Below, in pieces: positions 19,377-22,500 of a stretch of DNA of 22,500 nucleotides. Origin of the DNA: Eimeria necatrix (lineage: Eukaryota > Apicomplexa > Conoidasida > Eucoccidiorida > Eimeriidae). Made by a program: the position numbers and the translations under genes. The stretch's first letter is position 1. Every line of letters starts with the position of its first letter. The notes beneath the pieces were generated by a model. That model searched no databases. It saw only the letters and a list, made by a program, of their open reading frames with translations, and had not been told where the DNA came from. The stretch covers positions 1 through 22,500 of the forward strand of contig NW_013654335.1 in assembly GCF_000499385.1 (NCBI RefSeq). The letters run 5' to 3'.

Positions 19377-19884
19377 GCAACAGCAGCAGCAGCAGCAGCG
19401 GCAACAGCGGCGGCAGCAGCAGCAGCAGGGACAAAGGCTGCGGCAGCAGCAGCAGCAGCAGCAGGAACAGCAGCAATAGCGGTAGCAGCAGAAGCAGGCT
19501 CAACGGACAAGCAACGTAAGGGTTTAGGGTTTAGGGTTTAGGGTTTAGGGTTTAGGGTTTGATGTACTGCGAATGCCCCGTATGATGCCTGTGGAGCTCT
19601 CCGTTGCCTGTGAAGAAAAAAGAAAAAAGAAAATAAAAAAAAGGAAAAATAAATTAAAATAAAAATGGAAATGAATAAAAAAATAAAAATAAAAAAAGAA
19701 GAGAAGAAAAAAGAAAGCAATGGGAGGCAAATTGGAAACAAAAGGATAAAAAGAACACAAAAATAAAAACAAAAAACAAAAAGAGAAAAGATATAAAAAG
19801 AAAAAAAGAAAAAAAGAAAAAAGAGAGAGACAACAGCAGCACTAAAAGCTAAAAGGAGACACTGCTGGAGACAGCCTCGTTAAG

Positions 19885-19916
<32 letters not shown>

Positions 19917-20032
19917 TGCAGCAGCAGAAGCTGCAGCAGCAGAAGCAGCACAAGCTGAAACGGCAGGAGCAGCAGCAGAAGCAGCAGCAGCGGCGGAAGA
20001 GGGAAGCGAACAAAGCACGGGCAACGGGGGCA

Positions 20033-20072
<40 letters not shown>

Positions 20073-20270
20073 ATTTGCTGCTGCTGTGCTGCCAGCAGCA
20101 GACGCTGTGTGGGGTGCTGCAGGCGCGGGGTGTACGTACACCTGAAGAAGGCAGCAGCAGCCGCGAGTCCCTCGTCAGCAGCCACAAATACAGCTGCCGC
20201 TGTGCTGCTGTCAGCGGCAGCAGCAGCACAACTTCCCGCAGCGGCGGCAGCTGCCACGCGTGCTGCGCCT

Positions 20271-20320
<50 letters not shown>

Positions 20321-21723
20321 GGGACGTGAACAAGGCGGGTGCCTCTGCAGCTGCTGCTGAGGATAAAAAGAGAAGAAGTGCAGCAAAAAGGAAAAAAAAG
20401 GAATAAAAAGAAACAAAAAAGAAAATAAAAAGAAGACAAAAAGGGACAAAAAAGGAGACAAAAAAGAAACAAAAAGGGAAAAAAGAAGACAAAAAAAGAC
20501 AAAAAAGACAAAAAAGACAAAAAGGGATTTAAAAGGAGACAAAAATGATTTATAAAAAGACAAAAAAGGATTTTAAAAAAACTAAAAAAGACGAAAGGCG
20601 ACAGAAGAAAATAAAAGAGACAAAAAAGTCAAAAGAAACAAAAAACAAAAGAGGAAAAAAGATGAAAGTGAAATTGGAAAAATATAAAAAAAGAAATAAA
20701 GAGACATAAAAAGGATTTTAAAAATAAATAGAAGAAATAAAAAAGATTTAAGAAAGATAAAAAGAAATGAAAGGAATATAAAAATGATTTTAAAAAAGAT
20801 AAAAAGGAAAAAGATAAAAAGGTCGAAAAGTCAAAAAGAAAAGACCAAAAGATAACTGAAAGAGACAAAAAATTGAAAAAAAACCAAAAAAAGGACAAAA
20901 GAAAATAAACAAAAGATCAAAAAAGATAAAAACAAACAAAGGGCCAGGAAGAGAATACAAAAAGGCAAAAAGAAATAAAAGAAATAAAAAAGAAATAAAA
21001 AGAAATAAAAAGACAAAAAGAAACAAAAGACAAAAAGAGATAAAGGAAGCATAAAACGGGATCCAAAAGAGACAAAAATGCCAAAAAAGATCAAAAAAGA
21101 TCCAAAAGAAACAAAAAAAAGACCAAAAAGGATCAAAAAAAACAAAACAGACAAAAGAGATGAAAAAACGATAAAATAAAAACCAAAATGATCCAAAAAA
21201 GATCCAAAAAAGATTTAAAAAAGATTTAAAAAAAGATCCAAAAAGATCAAAAAAGTGAAAAAGATTTTAACCTGGGCGAGAGTTCTGCGGAGAACAAAAA
21301 GGGCCACGAGGCGGGCGAGAAGCTGCTGGTGAATTTGCGGAAAATAAAAAAAGTTTTTTTTATTTTTATTTTTATTTATTTCGTTTTTATTTTTATTTAT
21401 TTCGTTTTCGTTTTTATTTAATTCATTTCTATTTATTTCACTTTCGCCTTTATTCACTTCAACATTGCTCATTGCATTTTTGTTTATTTCACCTTTGCTT
21501 GTTTCATTTTTATATTTATTTATTTCATTTTTAATTATTTCATTTTTATTTATTTCAATTTTATTTATTTCAATTTTGTTTTTGTTTTCTTCTTTTTCGA
21601 AAAAACAATTAAAAAGACTTTCCGCAGAAGGAAAGGCAAAGGGATGCAAAAAACACAACAGAGAGGCCAACTCCTGAAAAGAAAAACAAAAAGAAATAAA
21701 ACAAAAAGAATTAGAAATAATAA

Positions 21724-21762
<39 letters not shown>

Positions 21763-22170
21763 AAGAAGAAATAGAAACGAAAAAGAAACAAAAGAAATAA
21801 AAAAGAAATGAAAGAAACGAACAGGAATGAAAAAGAAATAAAAGGAAGCAAAAAAGAAATAACACAAAAGAAGACAAAAAGGAGAAAAACTGAGGAGAAG
21901 AGAAAAAACAGATGCAGCAGCAGCAGCAGCAGCAGCAGCAAGGCAGCAGCAATAAGGTAGCAGAGGCCACGAGCAGCAGGAGCAGCAAGAGCAGCAAAAG
22001 CAGCAGCAGCAACTGCAGCAGCTGCGAAATCAGCAGCAGCCACAGGAGAGGAAACACGAGACACGCCAGCAGCAGCAGCAGCAGCAGCCGGGAGCGAGGG
22101 CAGCAGCAGCAGCAGCAGCGGCAGCAGCAGCACTAAAGGCAGCAGCACTCAGGGCAGCAGCACAGAAAGT

Positions 22171-22210
<40 letters not shown>

Positions 22211-22431
22211 AACACTGCTGAAGGCTGGCTTTGTCTGGGAGTTCGCGCTCTTTCTGTCTCCAGCTTCAAACTAGCTCAGCTGCTGCTGCTGCTGCTGCTG
22301 CCGCTGCTGCTACTGCTATTGCTGCTGCAGGTGCTGGCGCTGTTGCTGCTGCCGCTGCTCGTGCTGCTGCAGCCTCTACTACTGCTCGTGCTGCCACTGC
22401 TTCTGCTGCAGCAGCAGCAGCAGCACTGCTG

Positions 22432-22475
<44 letters not shown>

Positions 22476-22500
22476 TCACGAGGAAGGAGTTCTCGATGGG
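14783..22500 (-). CDS. CHD1L: ALC1/CHD1L-like SNF2 chromatin remodeller with C-terminal macro domain (spliced, 5' partial)
   Basis: Exons in transcript order: 22500-22480, 21673-21272 (may contain an intron), 20262 or 20268-20142, 19302-18863, 18152-17861, 17237-16561, 16396-16364, 16134 or 16128-15598, 15382-14783. All listed joins are GT-AG and phase-compatible. The protein runs from SNF2 motif III (PIEN) through helicase lobe 2, with motifs FVLRRTLAQ, LPPLREVV, LRKAANHPLL, KIIIFSYST, ARLDGQTP, LAGGYGLNL and ARIHRQGQ. It continues into the ALC1-specific TVEEVLYRRGSSKLRL, LRFG and IYVFEEKDF linker and a macro domain (VGDATRPQ, FFAAVDRLSAEP, LHLPR, ITYLLPRK). Known family role: a nuclear ATPase recruited by poly(ADP-ribose) at DNA damage, where it slides nucleosomes. 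Lobe 1 (Walker A, DEAH) lies beyond the window. Ser/Ala/Gln tracts interrupt the conserved core. Family assignment rests on motif order recognised by eye. Confidence 0.85.
15383..15597 (-). other. Intron inside the macro domain
   Basis: Donor CGG|GTTCGC, acceptor (CTG)n CAG|GCTCAC, 215 nt, stop-free in the upstream exon's frame. Removing it joins AEPQQAFIR to AHKCRDLRGG, giving the same residue spacing as the ALC1 macro domain (six residues between SAEP and the following A.K..DL motif). Confidence 0.75.
15598..16134 (-). CDS. CHD1L: Exon: linker and first half of the macro domain
   Basis: Begins LQRAVRLEKLWSAQGYRS, matching the ALC1 W....Y.S linker segment. Then come Ala tracts, an acidic run (DDERELEEE), a Ser tract and RYLHLRVGDATRPQ, VICLFVEKGGRWTSRG, FFAAVDRLSAEPQQAF. 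The Asp of VGDAT lies where human ALC1 needs Asp723 for poly(ADP-ribose) binding. Two nested acceptors (CTGCAG-CTGCAG) give start 16134 or 16128. Confidence 0.8.
16364..16396 (-). CDS. CHD1L: 33-nt micro-exon of the ALC1-like gene
   Basis: Bounded by CTTCCTCAG|GAG and CTGCAG|GTATCT, phase 0 on both sides, encoding ETPEERRMRLQ. This resembles the SPEE..-basic segment in the ALC1 linker and continues naturally into RAVRLEKLW of the next exon. Confidence 0.65.
16561..17237 (-). CDS. CHD1L: Exon: end of helicase lobe 2 and ALC1 linker
   Basis: Starts in phase after TTCTTGCTGCAG, completing Val of TVEEVLYRRGSSKLRLSETVL. Ala tracts follow, then LKSLQAFDCGALLLPEA, QQLVESLRFGAAAL (ALC1 LKFG-like), ENLFDSLQIEKILEDAF, an Ala/Thr tract, and SGESIYVFEEKDFTPF (ALC1 YLFEGKDY-like). 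It ends DGSKEE before donor GTCAGT. Confidence 0.8.
17418..17430. repeat. GTACGTAC palindrome element
   Basis: CTGTACGTACACC inside an intron of the ALC1-like gene. Confidence 0.65.
17789..17859. repeat. (CAG)n tract at a splice donor
   Basis: About 23 uninterrupted CAG units. On the transcript strand they are CTG/GCT units immediately following the GT of the intron donor. Confidence 0.9.
17861..18152 (-). CDS. CHD1L: Exon: SNF2 motifs V and VI
   Basis: Reads SPELEGDEDEDSWSP, VLLLSVLAGGYGLNLVAPAQ, a poly-Ser insertion, CVFLEGGGAGNPQVERQ, AIARIHRQGQMRP and VVAIRLISKHT. Motif VI Arg (HRQGQ) is intact. The usual strand between motifs V and VI (D.DFNP/DPWWNP) is replaced by a Ser tract plus LEGGGAGNP. 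A cryptic intron at this spot cannot be excluded. Confidence 0.85.
18659..18857. repeat. Interstitial telomere-like array (CCCTAAA)n
   Basis: Perfect CCCTAAA units at about 18659-18705 and 18806-18857 flank a degenerate CCCCAAACCCC centre. It lies wholly within the intron between exons ending 18863 and starting 18152. The donor GTGAGGG at 18862 runs straight into TTTAGGG units on the transcript strand. Confidence 0.95.
18863..19302 (-). CDS. CHD1L: Exon: LRKAANHPLL to motif IV/RLDG of lobe 2
   Basis: Starts after GTGCTGCAG, completing Asp, and reads LNNLYIHLRKAANHPLLF, ANKSTETPPPLQSLRDS, Ala and Ser tracts, EEDLEPWWGAAEELLLRG, SNKLLLLQQIVAFCLRK, EKIIIFSYSTLLLDLAND and LPARLDGQTPEPQRRRN. It ends LQAFLRPPPE at donor GTGAGGG. 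All family landmarks are in one uninterrupted frame. Confidence 0.85.
19279..19292. repeat. GTAC-palindrome element within coding exon
   Basis: GGTGTATGTACAGG; on the minus strand it encodes LYIH of the LNNLYIHLRK segment. Confidence 0.55.
19303..20141 (-). other. Intron with telomere-like and polypurine repeats
   Basis: Donor TCTTCAG|GTGTACG, which overlaps a GTACGTAC palindrome. Acceptor CGTCTCTCGTGCTGCAG. Phase 1 on both sides joins LLLPSS to DLNNLYIH. It contains TTTAGGG units, an A/G-rich block at 19615-19830 and CAG tracts. Confidence 0.75.
19518..19560. repeat. Interstitial telomere-like array (TTTAGGG)n
   Basis: About six perfect TTTAGGG units, opposite in orientation to the array at 18659-18857. 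It lies inside the intron between exons ending 20142 and starting 19302. Confidence 0.95.
20129..20142. repeat. GTACGTAC palindrome overlapping a splice donor
   Basis: GGTGTACGTACACC; read on the minus strand it supplies the G|GTGTAC donor of the 839-nt intron. Confidence 0.75.
20142..20268 (-). CDS. CHD1L: Exon: start of helicase lobe 2 (LPP..EVV)
   Basis: Reads HAWQLPPLREVVLLLPL, TAAQRQLYLWLLTRDSR and LLLPSS, matching the SNF2 segment that follows the LRR motif. Three nested AGs (20269-70, 20263-64 and one further) allow slightly different starts. 20262 gives the family spacing between TLAQ and LPP. Confidence 0.8.
20271..20320. repeat. (CAG)n tract next to acceptor
   Basis: About 16 units. 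On the transcript it is a CTG tract ending in the acceptor CAG. Confidence 0.9.
20375..21260. repeat. Polypurine AAAAAGAC/AAAAGG block in an intron
   Basis: Nearly 900 bases of A/G-dominated short units (ACAAAAAG, AAAAAAGAT, GAAATAAAAA). On the transcript strand it is a polypyrimidine intron body between exons ending 21272 and starting 20268. No gene is seen. Confidence 0.85.
21272..21673 (-). CDS. CHD1L: Exon(s): ELASLL to LRR-T, with Asn/Lys-rich insertion
   Basis: Follows acceptor TTTTCTTTTCAG at 21674. Reads ELASLLCFLHPFAFPSAES, LFNCFFEKE, then about 75 residues rich in Asn, Lys, Ile and Glu (NKNEIIKNEINKYKN type), then QQLLARLVALFVLRRTLAQ before donor CAG|GTTAAA. The two ends match SNF2 sequence after motif III. 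The middle may be a coding insertion or an intron: acceptor AATTCACCAG at 21326, donor not resolved. The whole segment is open and a multiple of three. Confidence 0.75.
21674..22479 (-). other. Intron (806 nt) with CAG and AAATAAAAG repeats
   Basis: Donor TTCCTC|GTGAGGCAG and acceptor CTTTTCAG|GAGTTG, phase 0. Holds CAG tracts at about 21912-21940, 22070-22137 and 22175-22208. A (AAATAAAAG)n block lies at 21700-21790 and mixed CTG/CAG at 22280-22473. Confidence 0.75.
22480..22500 (-). CDS. CHD1L: Exon (partial): SNF2 motif III
   Basis: The last 21 bases read PIENSFL on the minus strand, then donor CTC|GTGAGG. It joins in frame to ELASLLCFL, reproducing the (TGT)PIxNSL-ELxSLL family sequence. 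The gene continues past the window edge. Confidence 0.75.

Noticed and set aside
19538..21196. Phe/Leu/Ser-rich minus-strand frames
   Set aside because: They are translations of polypyrimidine intron sequence with no conserved motif.
14783..22500. Assignment of the SNF2 protein to Fun30/SMARCAD1 or ISWI
   Set aside because: LRKAANHPLL suggested Fun30 at first. The VEEVLYRR..SKLRL, LRFG, YVFEEKDF elements and the macro domain fit ALC1 instead, and no HAND-SANT-SLIDE segment was seen.
1..22500. CRISPR array, tRNA, rRNA, insertion sequence or viral genes
   Set aside because: Repeats are direct low-complexity arrays without unique spacers. No tRNA cloverleaf, rRNA block, transposase or polymerase motif was recognised.

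Overview
This window looks like nuclear DNA of a coccidian apicomplexan, most likely Eimeria. Three things point there. CAG/CTG trinucleotide tracts run through almost all of the right two thirds and encode Ala, Gln, Ser or Leu runs depending on frame. There are TTTAGGG telomere-type repeats. There are also GGGGCCCC, GCATGC and AT-only repeat blocks. The genus call is inference from repeat style; no organism-specific marker gene was recognised.

Layout. Positions 1-4100 are repeats: a G/C run, a GCATGC/TGC array, an (AT)n block, CTGCAG-centred units, a 30-bp AT-rich tandem and a 35-bp tandem. Around 4.8-5.0 kb there is a possible 60-codon membrane protein (minus strand). From 6.0 to 6.8 kb lie GGGGCCCC and GCATGCATGC arrays. 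From 7.0 to 10.0 kb a long minus-strand frame encodes an Ala/Thr/Pro/Glu repeat protein preceded by a hydrophobic segment. A small minus-strand membrane-protein candidate lies at 10.85-11.35 kb. From 11.4 to 12.7 kb no gene was recognised.

The main gene occupies at least 14.78-22.50 kb on the minus strand and probably extends to 12.69 kb. When exons are chained by GT-AG boundaries with matching phases, they read in order: the end of SNF2 motif III (PIEN), the LRR-T segment, LPP..EVV, LRKAANHPLL, KLLLL..KIIIFS, RLDG.TP, LLLS.LAGGYGLNL, ARIHRQGQ, then TVEEVLYRR..SKLRL. These are followed by ALC1-type linker elements (LRFG, IYVFEEKDF, LW..QGYRS) and a C-terminal macro domain (VGDATRPQ, SRGFFAAVDRLSAEP, HLPR, ITYLLPRK). 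That domain order is diagnostic of the ALC1/CHD1L family, a poly(ADP-ribose)-sensing nucleosome remodeller. The first ATPase lobe lies beyond position 22500. The gene is heavily interrupted: homopolymeric tracts occur in exons, and introns contain stop-free CTG tracts, two telomere-like arrays in opposite orientation, and polypurine/polypyrimidine blocks.

All plausible coding signals lie on the minus strand. No rRNA, tRNA, CRISPR array, insertion sequence or bacterial-type operon was seen.
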